Below are positions 24,555 to 34,252 of a stretch of DNA of 64,000 bases, one piece after another (positions within the stretch are counted from its first letter, which is position 1; every line of letters starts with the position of its first letter). Origin of the DNA: CAZSLC01 sp964607675 (GTDB taxonomy: Bacteria; Bacteroidota; Bacteroidia; Bacteroidales; UBA932). The DNA is taken from assembly GCA_964607675.1 (NCBI GenBank), contig CAZSLC010000008.1, forward strand, positions 1 to 64,000, given 5' to 3'. Under the pieces are notes generated by a model. The model was not told the DNA's origin, did not search any database, and was given only the letters and a program-made list of their open reading frames with translations. Made by a program: the position numbers and the translations under genes.

Positions 24555-27500
24555 ATGTGTAGGTCGTTTCAATTTATTTTTCTATTCCTTTTTATTAGTT
24601 TTTCCTCCTTTTCTCAAATTAACAAGGATATACAACAAAAAACGATAGATATCGTAAAATTGTTTGAGAGTGATATGTATGTCGCTGTTGAGGCGGAAGT
24701 GGATGATATTTTCTCTAATTATTCAAATCTACCTCTACATTATCAATGTGAGTTGGATGCTTATAAGTTGATGAGTGCTATTTTACTATGTCGTCCAAAT
24801 ATTGAAGGATTGATTGCTGACTATTTTGTTAAATATCCAAATACGGAGTGGAAACCACTTATTGAGTATTACCTTTCTTGTTATTATTTTGATATTGAGA
24901 ATTTTCATAAATCATTAGATATTATGAATATGATGGAGTTTTCATCATTGCCGCGCGATAAGATGCTCCAATTTCTGTATAATCGTTCTTATTCAAATAT
25001 GAGAGTTGGAAATAACTCAAAAGCGTTGTTGGGTTTTGATAAGATTATTTCCTTGGGAAAGACTAAGTATCTCTCCTCTGCAATTTATTATTCTGCCTAT
25101 ATTCATTATCTCAGCAAGGATTTTAAACAAGCAATTCAGTTCTTCTCAAGGATTGAAGAAGATGATACATATACAAAAGTGTCAAAGTATTTTAAGTGTG
25201 AATCGTATTTTATGCTAAAGAATTATCAGTATGTTATTTCTGAAGGGGTTAAGGATTACCTCCTCTTGGAGGGCGAGTACAAAACCAGACTAGCTCGTAT
25301 CATTTCTGAATCATTCTATAGTATGGATAAATCAAAAGAGGCTAAGAAATATTTTGACTTGTATTCAAATTCAAATTCAAATTTGTCTAAAAAAGATATA
25401 TATTATTCTGGGATAGTATCTTATTCTCTCGGTTCATATAGAAGTGCCATAGATGCTTTTCAAAAAGTAGTGGGAAAAAGTGATTCACTTGGCCAGAGTG
25501 CTTATTTATATCTTGGAAATTCATATTTACAGGTTAAAAACAAATTTGAAGCAATGAGTGCCTTTAAAAGTGCTTCTGAGTGTGGTTTTGATATATCAGC
25601 TAAGGATGACGCATTGTTTCAATATGCAAAACTCTCTTTTGATTTGAATGGAGATATATCTGTCTTTAATACTTACCTTAATAGATTCCCTTCATCTTCT
25701 CGTTCAGATGAGATTTATTATTATATAGCTACTGCATACCTACTTAACAAAGATTACAAACAAGCTATTGATGCAATGTTGAAGGTTAATCATTTAAGTC
25801 CCAAAATGACAGCTAATCTTCAAAAGGCAACCTTTTTTAGAGCTATTGAGCTGTTTGAGAGGGGGGCGTACAAATCAGCAATTACTAATTTAACGCTATC
25901 AATGAACAATAGTACTAATAATTCTTTATTTTTATTAGCAAAATATTGGCTTGCTGAATGTTATTATAGAATTGACAATTTTCAAGAATCAATTATTATT
26001 TTGACTAATCTATTAAATAATTCTGATTTCAAGAGCTTTAAGGAGTATCCTACATCTATTTATAATCTTGCTTATTCCTATTTTAAGCATGAAGATTATG
26101 ACAAAGCAAAGTACTATTTTAATGACTATCTTTCCTTATCAAATATTAAAAAAACTTATTTTTTAGAGGCGAGAATTAGAGTAGCTGATTGTCATTATAT
26201 GATGAAAGATTATGCAATTGCAGCAGAAAAATTTGATGAAATTTCTAATTTGTCAAGCAACTTAGATCCTATTTATGCTTCATATATGGGTGCGATTTCA
26301 TATGGACTTATTCCCAATCTTGATAAAAAGATAGATATACTTGAGAAGGTTGTGAGAGATAATACAAATTCATCGTTATACACTAATGCAATGTATGAAT
26401 TAGGCAGAACATATATTCAAGCAAACGAATCGCAATTGGGGGAAAAGTGTTTTATGGCATTAATCAACAATCCTCCAGACAGTGTGTTCTATGGTAGATC
26501 TCTTATAGAATTGGGAATGATTCACTCTAATGTTGGGGAATACACACCAGCTATTAATTATTTTAGACAGGTGGTAGAGAATGCACCATTTTCAGATGAT
26601 GCAAAAAATGCATTATCGTGTATGGAAACAGTGTATCAAATTCAGAATAAACCTGAAGAGTATCTCTCATATCTTGATGAAATAGGTCTCTCTTCTTCGA
26701 AGACAACTTCGGAAAAGGAGCTAATGTTATTTAATTCAGCCGAGCAATTATTCTTATCGGGAAAATATAGTCAGGCTATTAATTCCTTAAAGGCATTTCT
26801 TCATGCTTACCCCAATGGGGCAAAATCTGATCAAGCCAATTTTTATTTAGGTGAGACCTTGAAAAAACTGGGTAAAATAGAGGCAGCAGCAAGTGCTTTC
26901 TTCACCGTTATGCAAAAAGGAGGGTCTTCTTTTTCTGAACTTTCTACCCTTAATTATGCTGATATTTCTTATAAATTGGAGAAATATAATGATGCTATCA
27001 AAGCTTATGAAACACTATACGAGGTGGCTAAACTTCCAAACAATAAAATCGAAGCTCTCTATGGCGCAATGAATTCGTATTTTGCAAATAGAGAGTATGA
27101 GAATGCTATTTCAAAGGCAATGACTGTCTTATCTTTTGATAAGATTCCAGAGGATAGAATAATTAGAACGAAATATGTTATTGTAAAATCTAACATTTAT
27201 CTTGGAAAACGTGCGAGTGAGGTGTCATTTATTAAGGAGTTGGCTAATAATAGTTTGTCTGAGGTAGGTGCTGAATGTGCCTATTTACTTATCGAGGATA
27301 CTTTTGACGCTGGAGATTTTGATAAAGTTGAAAACATGGTTTACAATCTTTCTGATTCCAAGACCTCTCAGTTGTACTGGCTGGCTAAAAGTTTTATAAT
27401 TCTGGGCGATTCATTTGCGGAAAGGGATGATTGGGAGCAAGCTAAAGCTACTTATCAAAGTATTAAGGATGAGTATAAACCCAAAGATAAACGGGATGAT

Positions 27501-27560
27501 GTTATAGAACAGGTAAATATGAGACTTGAAAAAATTCCAAAAAAAAATGAAAAGAAATAG
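24555..27560 (+). CDS. Large exported TPR-repeat protein
   Basis: 1001 residues from ATG 24555 (a TTG at 24537 is possible but less likely). Signal peptide residues 1-21 (FLFLFISFSSFSQ). The whole mature protein is a long array of tetratricopeptide-type helix pairs with repeated Tyr/Ala-rich motifs (for example YFKHEDYDKAKYYFNDYL, YSQAINSLKAFLHAYPNGAKSDQANFYLGETL), roughly 20 repeats. Such periplasmic scaffolds in Bacteroidota are common and act in outer-membrane assembly or gliding/secretion machines; the exact role is not known. The last 14 bp overlap the next gene, an outer-membrane barrel, so the two are very probably partners. Confidence 0.85.
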   Translation: MCRSFQFIFLFLFISFSSFSQINKDIQQKTIDIVKLFESDMYVAVEAEVDDIFSNYSNLPLHYQCELDAYKLMSAILLCRPNIEGLIADYFVKYPNTEWKPLIEYYLSCYYFDIENFHKSLDIMNMMEFSSLPRDKMLQFLYNRSYSNMRVGNNSKALLGFDKIISLGKTKYLSSAIYYSAYIHYLSKDFKQAIQFFSRIEEDDTYTKVSKYFKCESYFMLKNYQYVISEGVKDYLLLEGEYKTRLARIISESFYSMDKSKEAKKYFDLYSNSNSNLSKKDIYYSGIVSYSLGSYRSAIDAFQKVVGKSDSLGQSAYLYLGNSYLQVKNKFEAMSAFKSASECGFDISAKDDALFQYAKLSFDLNGDISVFNTYLNRFPSSSRSDEIYYYIATAYLLNKDYKQAIDAMLKVNHLSPKMTANLQKATFFRAIELFERGAYKSAITNLTLSMNNSTNNSLFLLAKYWLAECYYRIDNFQESIIILTNLLNNSDFKSFKEYPTSIYNLAYSYFKHEDYDKAKYYFNDYLSLSNIKKTYFLEARIRVADCHYMMKDYAIAAEKFDEISNLSSNLDPIYASYMGAISYGLIPNLDKKIDILEKVVRDNTNSSLYTNAMYELGRTYIQANESQLGEKCFMALINNPPDSVFYGRSLIELGMIHSNVGEYTPAINYFRQVVENAPFSDDAKNALSCMETVYQIQNKPEEYLSYLDEIGLSSSKTTSEKELMLFNSAEQLFLSGKYSQAINSLKAFLHAYPNGAKSDQANFYLGETLKKLGKIEAAASAFFTVMQKGGSSFSELSTLNYADISYKLEKYNDAIKAYETLYEVAKLPNNKIEALYGAMNSYFANREYENAISKAMTVLSFDKIPEDRIIRTKYVIVKSNIYLGKRASEVSFIKELANNSLSEVGAECAYLLIEDTFDAGDFDKVENMVYNLSDSKTSQLYWLAKSFIILGDSFAERDDWEQAKATYQSIKDEYKPKDKRDDVIEQVNMRLEKIPKKNEKK

Positions 27561-29256
27561 TACCATATACATATATTTATTGCTAACCATATTGGGATTG
27601 GCATTATTGCCGAATCAATCTATTTGTGGACAGAATAAAATTAACTCTACTGTAGAGGTTAAAAAAAGTTATGATGCCAAATTGCTTCGCATCTCTAAAT
27701 CCAAAATTGACACAAAATACGCTGACTCATTACTAAATCTTAATCTAAATTTTGATTATCTCTCATTGAATAGACCTTATAAGGATTTGTATGATTTTAC
27801 CCCAATGAGTTCTATGGACATTAAAAAACAAGGATCATATACCCCCCCACTTTTTTATGCCAAAGCTGGAATTGGGTTTCAGTTAAATCCTGTTGTTGAT
27901 CTTTTTTTTAATCCCAATATAGGATCTAAATTTTCGTTGTTATTATCGCTAAAGCATGATTCTTTTTGGGGTACAAGACCATTGTCTTCGGGCACTATGG
28001 GACATGGTGATGAGATGAATAACGATTTTAATCTAAAATTAGGTTATGCTTGGGAAAGTGGCCAACTTACTCTCAATGGAGGATATTCGTATGACTATTA
28101 TTCTTATTTTGCAAATAATAATGGTAAAAAAACGAGAAAATATTTTAGAGATAGTCTTTCACATGTATACAATGTCGTTAATGCTGATTTCAATATAAAG
28201 TCAACAAATTCTTCTGCATCATCGTTTTATTATGATATTACTGCTCGTTATTTGAGAAGTGCTGATAATGCAAAAATTAAATATTTAACAGATTTTGAAA
28301 ACACCCCTTCTGTTGTTGAGAACACGATTGAAGCTGATGTAAAATTGGGAGGCATAATAAATAAAAGACACAAAATATTTGTAGATGCAAAATCAACAAC
28401 TTTGATCTATACAGACGCCTTTTCTGCAATGAAAGGGATATTTGAAATATCTCCAAACTATATATATGATTTTAATAGATTTAAGTTGGTTGCAGGTGTT
28501 ACTTTTGCAAATTACTACTCATCAGATAAAGAGTCGTATCCAATAGATTTGGCATCAGTATATCCGAATATTTCTCTCACTTATGAAACTGTGAAGCAGA
28601 GGTTGTGGCTTTTTGCTTCTGTTGATGGTGAAAATAAATTCAATTCTTTAAACTCTGTTATGCGTGACAACCATTGGGTGTCACCTATTTATAAGTTGGA
28701 TCTTCTCAATACGGCAATTCCAATACGTGCTATATTTGGAATTAATGGGAGGGTTGGAGGAAAATTTGGATATTCTCTATCAGGTGGATATTATGCCGTT
28801 AGGAATCTTCTAACCTTTGTAATTGATCCAGCACTTCCTGTTCAAGTGACAAAGTATTACAATAGTAGTGTGTTTGGGGTAGATGCAGCACTTAGATGGA
28901 AGAGTACAGATTTTGTGTCAAAAATAGAGGCAAAGTACCACCATTATGTTGACGGAACTCCATATATGATACCTGAATTTGAAGGGAAATTTTATGCTCA
29001 ATATAATTATCGTAAGAGGTTTTTTGCAGGGGTAGATTGCTTTTATAGAACATCAGTTTTATCGCAATCAAAATTTGGAGAAGATTATTTGATAAATGGT
29101 TCTGTAGAGTTAAATTTCACTCTTTCTTATGCCTTTAACTCAAATTTATTGTTTTTTTTAGAAGGAAAGAATTTACTTAATCAACGTATTCAATATTATC
29201 AAAATTACTTCAATCCAGGAATCAATTTTGGAGTTGGAGTATGCCTTAAATTCTGA
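27547..29256 (+). CDS. Outer-membrane beta-barrel protein (TonB-receptor-like)
   Basis: 569 residues from ATG 27547 (a TTG at 27526 would add seven). Signal peptide ~1-30. Residues ~95-569 show alternating hydrophobic/polar strands with many Tyr/Phe at strand ends, and the C-terminus (PGINFGVGVCLKF) ends with an aromatic residue as barrel proteins do. No plug domain is seen. The C-terminal pattern LLFFLEGKNLLNQRIQYYQ is like the last strands of TonB-dependent receptors. It overlaps the TPR gene by 14 bp. gyrB follows with its own promoter. Confidence 0.72.
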   Translation: MKRNSTIYIYLLLTILGLALLPNQSICGQNKINSTVEVKKSYDAKLLRISKSKIDTKYADSLLNLNLNFDYLSLNRPYKDLYDFTPMSSMDIKKQGSYTPPLFYAKAGIGFQLNPVVDLFFNPNIGSKFSLLLSLKHDSFWGTRPLSSGTMGHGDEMNNDFNLKLGYAWESGQLTLNGGYSYDYYSYFANNNGKKTRKYFRDSLSHVYNVVNADFNIKSTNSSASSFYYDITARYLRSADNAKIKYLTDFENTPSVVENTIEADVKLGGIINKRHKIFVDAKSTTLIYTDAFSAMKGIFEISPNYIYDFNRFKLVAGVTFANYYSSDKESYPIDLASVYPNISLTYETVKQRLWLFASVDGENKFNSLNSVMRDNHWVSPIYKLDLLNTAIPIRAIFGINGRVGGKFGYSLSGGYYAVRNLLTFVIDPALPVQVTKYYNSSVFGVDAALRWKSTDFVSKIEAKYHHYVDGTPYMIPEFEGKFYAQYNYRKRFFAGVDCFYRTSVLSQSKFGEDYLINGSVELNFTLSYAFNSNLLFFLEGKNLLNQRIQYYQNYFNPGINFGVGVCLKF

Positions 29257-29265
29257 TTTATTTAC

Positions 29266-29273
29266 TATCTTTG
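29266..29273 (+). promoter_or_regulatory. -7 promoter element TATCTTTG for gyrB
   Basis: Exact TAnnTTTG, 24 bp before the gyrB ATG at 29298, just after the barrel gene stop. No clear -33 box. Confidence 0.65.
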
Positions 29274-29297
29274 TTTCTTCATAAATTTAATAGTAAA

Positions 29298-31286
29298 ATG
29301 TCAGAAAACGATGTAAAGAACGCAGGTGCTCAATATTCTGCAGATAGTATCCAGGTGCTTGAGGGACTTGAGGCGGTCAGAAAAAGGCCCTCTATGTATA
29401 TAGGAGATATTGGTTCCAGAGGATTGCACCATTTAGTGTATGAGGTAGTTGACAACTCTATCGATGAGGCGTTGGCTGGGTTTTGTTCGGAGATAAATGT
29501 GATTATCAACAAAGATAATTCTATAACTGTTAAGGATAATGGTAGAGGGATTCCTACTGGTATGCATGAGAAAGAGGGTAGATCTGCTCTTGAGGTTGTA
29601 TTGACTGTGCTTCACGCAGGTGGAAAGTTTAGCAAAGATAGTTATAAGGTTTCCGGTGGCCTTCACGGAGTGGGGGTTTCGTGTGTTAATGCACTTTCTT
29701 CCCATTTAACGGCGGAAATCCACAGGGAAGGGAAGATATTTATTCAAGAATTTTCGAAAGGTGCTCCGTTATACTCTGTAAAGGAGGTAGGAGATGCTTC
29801 AGATACTGGCACTATTATCACTTTTAAGCCTGATGTAGAAATATTTACTCATTCTATTGTGTATGATTATTCAATTTTAGCAGCCCGTCTAAGAGAGCTT
29901 GCTTTCCTAAATAAAGGTATTACACTTACATTGGATGATAAGAGGGAGGTGGCTTCGATTGATGATGATGCGGAGGATAAACTTATAAATAAATCGGAAA
30001 TTTTTCATTCGGATTTAGGGCTTCTTGAGTTTGTGGCCTATCTCGATGGCAATAGAGAAAAATTAACTGATAATCCTATTTATCTCGAAACTGATAAAAC
30101 TGGCATTCCAATTGAAATAGCAATGCAATACAACACGGGATTTAGTGAAAATATTCATTCATATGTCAATAATATCAATACTATTGAAGGAGGTACTCAT
30201 TTAACTGGATTTAAGAGGGGACTCACTTCTACCTTGAAAGCTTATGCCGAGAAGAATGGATTCCTTTCAAAATTGAAATTTGATATTGATGCCTCCGATT
30301 TTAGGGAGGGTCTTACTGCTGTCATTTCTGTGAAGGTTGCTGAGCCACAATTTGAAGGTCAGACAAAGACAAAGTTGGGAAATGGTGAAGTGGATGCTGC
30401 TGTTTCTCAGGCGACAAAAGGTGCCCTTGACAACTATCTTGAGGAGAATCCAAAGGACGCAAGGAATATTATTGATAAGGTTATTCTTGCTGCAACTGCC
30501 AGACATGCTGCAAGAAAGGCAAGAGATCTTGTTCAACGTAAGACGGTGATGTCTGGTGCTGGTCTTCCTGGGAAATTGGCCGATTGTTCAGATAGAGATC
30601 CTGCTAAATGTGAATTGTTCCTTGTTGAGGGTGATTCAGCAGGAGGAACTGCTAAAACAGGGAGGGATAGAACTTTCCAAGCCATTTTGCCGTTGAGGGG
30701 TAAAATCTTGAATGTTGAGAAAGCAATGGAGCACAAGGTGCTTGAGAGTGAACAAATAAGAAATATATATACTGCTCTTGGTGTGACCATCGGGACGGAA
30801 GAGGATAGCAAAGCTCTGAATCTTTCAAAATTGAGATATCATAAGGTGATAATAATGACAGATGCCGATGTCGATGGAAGTCACATTGCTACTTTGATTC
30901 TAACATTTTTCTTTAGGCATATGCCTGATATGATTAAAAATGGATATGTCTATATAGCTGCCCCTCCATTGTATAGAGTTAGTAAGAAAGGGGGGAGAAA
31001 TGAGATCTATTGTTGGACCGATGAGGAGAGGCAGGCTGCAATTGATGAGTTGGGAAAGGGGAATGAGAAGGGGCTTGAGGTGCAAAGATACAAAGGTCTC
31101 GGAGAGATGAATTCTGTTCAATTGAAGGATACGACAATGGACCCTGCAACAAGAATGTTAAAACAAGTTACAATAGAAAATGCGGCAGAGGCAGATAGAA
31201 TATTTTCAATGTTGATGGGTGACGATGTGCCTCCAAGGAGAGAATTTATTGAGGCAAATGCCAAATATGCGAAAATTGATGCTTAA
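29298..31286 (+). CDS. gyrB: DNA gyrase subunit B
   Basis: 662 residues from ATG 29298; an upstream TTG at 29271 lies in the promoter and is rejected. N-terminal GHKL ATPase (YIGDIGSRGLHHLVYEVVDNSID, with Asn in the N box), G box DNGRGIP, transducer domain, then TOPRIM with VEGDSAGG and DADVDGSH metal sites, and the C-terminal QRYKGLGEMN motif. The 165-residue insertion of proteobacterial GyrB is absent, as is usual in this phylum. It introduces negative supercoils with GyrA. ParE is the alternative but the GyrB-type start and QRYKGLGEMN context favour gyrB. The palmitoyltransferase-like gene follows 24 bp later. Confidence 0.94.
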   Translation: MSENDVKNAGAQYSADSIQVLEGLEAVRKRPSMYIGDIGSRGLHHLVYEVVDNSIDEALAGFCSEINVIINKDNSITVKDNGRGIPTGMHEKEGRSALEVVLTVLHAGGKFSKDSYKVSGGLHGVGVSCVNALSSHLTAEIHREGKIFIQEFSKGAPLYSVKEVGDASDTGTIITFKPDVEIFTHSIVYDYSILAARLRELAFLNKGITLTLDDKREVASIDDDAEDKLINKSEIFHSDLGLLEFVAYLDGNREKLTDNPIYLETDKTGIPIEIAMQYNTGFSENIHSYVNNINTIEGGTHLTGFKRGLTSTLKAYAEKNGFLSKLKFDIDASDFREGLTAVISVKVAEPQFEGQTKTKLGNGEVDAAVSQATKGALDNYLEENPKDARNIIDKVILAATARHAARKARDLVQRKTVMSGAGLPGKLADCSDRDPAKCELFLVEGDSAGGTAKTGRDRTFQAILPLRGKILNVEKAMEHKVLESEQIRNIYTALGVTIGTEEDSKALNLSKLRYHKVIIMTDADVDGSHIATLILTFFFRHMPDMIKNGYVYIAAPPLYRVSKKGGRNEIYCWTDEERQAAIDELGKGNEKGLEVQRYKGLGEMNSVQLKDTTMDPATRMLKQVTIENAAEADRIFSMLMGDDVPPRREFIEANAKYAKIDA

Positions 31287-31310
31287 TTAAGAACAATAAT
31301 TATATATGTA

Positions 31311-32570
31311 ATGGATATTTTTGACAGAATTATTAACGATGAAGGTGGTCCTTTAGGACGTTACAGAGAAAAAGCACACGGATATTTTACCTTTCCCAAA
31401 TTGGAGGGTGAGATCAAACCAAAAATGATTTTTAATGGTAAAGAGGTTCTTTGCTGGAGTTTAAATAACTATTTGGGTCTGGCTAATCATCCAGAAATTA
31501 GAAAAATAGATGGGGAGGCTGCTGCACGTTGGGGACTTGCATATCCTATGGGATCAAGAATGATGTCAGGGCAGACATCACTTCACGAAAAGTTGGAGAG
31601 AGAGTTGGCAGATTTTGAAAAAAAGGAGGATGCATATTTATTTAACTTTGGTTATCAAGGTATTATTTCTACTATTGACGCACTGCTTACACGTCATGAT
31701 GTAATTGTATATGACTCAGAGGCTCATGCCTGTCTAATAGATGGGTGCCGCCTTCACATGGGGAAAAGGATGGTCTATCCTCACAATGATATCGAAAAAT
31801 GTGAGAAAACGCTTCAGAGGGCTACTAAACTTTGTGAACAAACAGGTGGAGGTATTTTATTAATTACTGAGGGTGTCTATGGCATGACAGGTGCACTTGG
31901 TATCTTAGATAAGATTGCAGCACTCAAAAAGAAATATAAATTTAGAATTTTGATTGACGATGCACATGGGTTTGGAGTGATGGGACCAAATGGGAGGGGA
32001 ACTTCTGAACATTTTGGTGTAATGGATGAGATAGATCTCTATATTGGTGCATATGCAAAATCAATGGCTATTATAGGGGGATTTGTTGCTGGCCCGAGAT
32101 CCATTATCAATTATTTAAGATACAATCTTCGTTCCCAGATTTATGCAAAATCTTTACCTATGCCGATAGTTGAGGGATGCCTAAAAAGATTGGAAATTAT
32201 TAGAAGTGAGGAGGGTGACAAATTGAGGGAGAAATTATGGATCATTACAAGAGCCCTGCAAGATGGCTTGAGAAAAAGAGGTTTTGATATAGGCCCAGCA
32301 GAGGCTTGTGTAACCCCAGTATTTATAAAGGGATCAGTGCCACAAGCAACTAATATTTTAGTTGATTTGAGAGAGAATTATAGAATTTTTTGCTCTGTAG
32401 TGGTCTATCCTGTAGTTCCTAAAGGGGTGATAATGTTTAGAATTATCCCAACAGCTGCACACTCTTTAGATGATGTAGAATATACTCTTGATGCATTTGC
32501 AGATGTGAGAAGTAAGCTTGATTCAGGTTTTTATGATACTGAAGAGATGCAGAATGTTTCCATTGAATGA
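31311..32570 (+). CDS. spt: Serine palmitoyltransferase-like alpha-oxoamine synthase
   Basis: 419 residues, PLP-dependent alpha-oxoamine synthase family. Conserved residues: His-139 (SEAHACLIDG) stacks on PLP, Asp-216/His-219 (IDDAHGFGVMG) bind its ring, and Lys-250 in AYAKSMAIIGG is the Schiff-base lysine. 2-amino-3-ketobutyrate CoA ligase and 8-amino-7-oxononanoate synthase are close relatives, but this long form with N-terminal tail GYFTFPKLEG resembles the Bacteroidales sphinganine-forming enzyme. Serine palmitoyltransferase joins serine and palmitoyl-CoA to 3-ketosphinganine. Overlap (ATGA) with an SDR that looks like the ketosphinganine reductase makes sphingolipid synthesis the likeliest role. 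Confidence 0.8.
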   Translation: MDIFDRIINDEGGPLGRYREKAHGYFTFPKLEGEIKPKMIFNGKEVLCWSLNNYLGLANHPEIRKIDGEAAARWGLAYPMGSRMMSGQTSLHEKLERELADFEKKEDAYLFNFGYQGIISTIDALLTRHDVIVYDSEAHACLIDGCRLHMGKRMVYPHNDIEKCEKTLQRATKLCEQTGGGILLITEGVYGMTGALGILDKIAALKKKYKFRILIDDAHGFGVMGPNGRGTSEHFGVMDEIDLYIGAYAKSMAIIGGFVAGPRSIINYLRYNLRSQIYAKSLPMPIVEGCLKRLEIIRSEEGDKLREKLWIITRALQDGLRKRGFDIGPAEACVTPVFIKGSVPQATNILVDLRENYRIFCSVVVYPVVPKGVIMFRIIPTAAHSLDDVEYTLDAFADVRSKLDSGFYDTEEMQNVSIE

Positions 32571-33391
32571 TGAATTTCTTTAAAAATAAAGTCGTTGTTT
32601 TAACTGGAGCAAGTTCCGGTATTGGATTAGCTTCTGCACGCAGGTTTGCCAATGCAGGGGCTAATTTAGTTATTGCAGCGCGCTCTAAGGATAAATTAGA
32701 GGCATTAAAGATAGAATTGTCCCCTTATTCAAATATTGTTGTTGTACCGACCGATGTTTCAATTGAGGATGATTGTAAACGGTTGATTAAAACCGCTGTG
32801 GGTGCATTTGGCACAATTGATATTTTGGTCAATAATGCAGGGGTGTCAATGAGGGCCATGCTTAAGGATTTGGACCTTTCGGTTATAAAAAGGTCGATGG
32901 ATGTCAATTTTTGGGGCACTGTCTATTGTACAAAATATGCTTTACCGTATTTATTGAAATCAAAAGGTTCTGTAGTAGGAGTTGTATCGGTTGCTGGTTT
33001 TAAGGGGTTGCCTGCAAGAACAGGATATTCTTCTTCGAAATTTGCCATTTGTGGCTTCCTTGATGCCTTGCGTGTTGAGCATTTATATGATGGTCTTCAT
33101 GTGTTAATTTTTGCTCCAGGCTTTACAGCATCAAATATAAGGTCCACAGCTATGACTGCTGATGGCTCTCCCCAAGGTAGTTCTCCAAGGGATGAGAAAA
33201 AGATGATGACAGCCGATAGATGTGCTTGGTTTTTATTGAATGGAATTAAGAGGAGAAAGTCAAAGGTTGTTCTTACCCTTGTTGGAAGGACTACTGTTTT
33301 TTTGAATAAATTCTTCCCATCGCTTCTTGATAAGTTAGAATATATGTATATGGCAAAAGAACCAAACTCCCCCTTTAAAACAAATCAATAG
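32567..33391 (+). CDS. SDR-family reductase, candidate 3-ketosphinganine reductase
   Basis: 274 residues, classical short-chain dehydrogenase. Cofactor motif TGASSGIG (13-20), NNAG (89-92), catalytic Ser-141, Tyr-154 and Lys-158 (YSSSK). The C-terminal part has a hydrophobic segment (~240-265) that fits membrane association. It overlaps the preceding palmitoyltransferase-like gene by 4 bp, so the two are coupled; by analogy to eukaryotic KDSR it would reduce 3-ketosphinganine to sphinganine with NADPH. That function is inferred from context; the sequence alone says only SDR. Its end overlaps the convergent esterase gene by 7 bp. Confidence 0.78.
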   Translation: MMNFFKNKVVVLTGASSGIGLASARRFANAGANLVIAARSKDKLEALKIELSPYSNIVVVPTDVSIEDDCKRLIKTAVGAFGTIDILVNNAGVSMRAMLKDLDLSVIKRSMDVNFWGTVYCTKYALPYLLKSKGSVVGVVSVAGFKGLPARTGYSSSKFAICGFLDALRVEHLYDGLHVLIFAPGFTASNIRSTAMTADGSPQGSSPRDEKKMMTADRCAWFLLNGIKRRKSKVVLTLVGRTTVFLNKFFPSLLDKLEYMYMAKEPNSPFKTNQ

Positions 33392-34209
33392 CCAATATTT
33401 TCTCCATTAAGAATCGACTTAAACAGTGTTAAGTGCATTTCGAGGGCGAAACCCCAATATTTCCATGAGTGTTTTCCTTTGCTTAGCATCAAAAAATGTG
33501 GGATGTTTTCGTCTTTGCACTTTTCTGAAAATTCAGTTGTGCATATTGCATATACGTCATCGTATCCACAAGTGATAACCAATGGTTTTTCTTGATATTT
33601 ACTATACTTGCTTTTATAGCTATTAAGCCTGTTCACAGCAGATTCTTCATCGTATCTCTTATTGGTTGAAGAATACTCCCCCAAAACTAAAGAGAGGTGC
33701 TTCTCTTTAAGCGATGTGTGTCGGAGGTTGAGCACCCCACTCATGCTACCTGCTGATCTAAACCATTCTGGATGATCAAGAAAGAGATTAATGGCACCAT
33801 GACCTCCCATACTTAGACCAGTAATGAAAGTATAATCTTCGATTAGTCCATACCTTTTAACCATTTCTGGATATAATTCCTCCTCAAAGAACCCTCTCCA
33901 TTGCATTTTGTTTGGATCTATATTGTTTAAGTACCAACCATTGTAAAACCCGTCAGGACAAATGATTCTGAATCCAAATTTATTGCTAATTTGTTGAATG
34001 TCATATTTGTTGTTCCAATCCTTGAAACTTCCGCTCCATCCATGTAGAAGAAATAAAGTTGGTATTTGCTTTGAGGAGCACTCTTTTGGTGTGAATACTA
34101 ATATTGAATCATTACATTTCAAGTTATAGGATTTCATTACTATCAACTCCTGAGCATGGATTGAGACTGATAGCAATAGTGTTAAGGTAATAATAATTGA
34201 TTTTCTCAT
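33385..34209 (-). CDS. Exported esterase (FrmB/esterase D-type alpha/beta hydrolase)
   Basis: 274 residues. Signal peptide 1-20 (VSIHAQ cleavage). Alpha/beta-hydrolase of the esterase-D family: LLHGWSGS oxyanion region, nucleophile Ser-133 in GLSMGGHG, Asp-217/218 in CGYDD and His-247 in GKHSW. Exported members in Bacteroidota often hydrolyse acetyl or feruloyl esters on polysaccharides; the substrate here is not known. Reads opposite to its neighbours; own promoter. Confidence 0.85.
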   Translation of the reverse strand: MRKSIIITLTLLLSVSIHAQELIVMKSYNLKCNDSILVFTPKECSSKQIPTLFLLHGWSGSFKDWNNKYDIQQISNKFGFRIICPDGFYNGWYLNNIDPNKMQWRGFFEEELYPEMVKRYGLIEDYTFITGLSMGGHGAINLFLDHPEWFRSAGSMSGVLNLRHTSLKEKHLSLVLGEYSSTNKRYDEESAVNRLNSYKSKYSKYQEKPLVITCGYDDVYAICTTEFSEKCKDENIPHFLMLSKGKHSWKYWGFALEMHLTLFKSILNGENIGY

Positions 34210-34233
34210 TTTAATTGTTTTTGTATAACTTTA

Positions 34234-34241
34234 CAAAATTA
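34234..34241 (-). promoter_or_regulatory. -7 promoter element TAATTTTG for the esterase gene
   Basis: Reverse-strand TAnnTTTG, 24 bp before the start at 34209, in the 43-bp divergent gap with the 7TM-HD gene. Confidence 0.55.
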
Positions 34242-34252
34242 GAAATTTTGTT

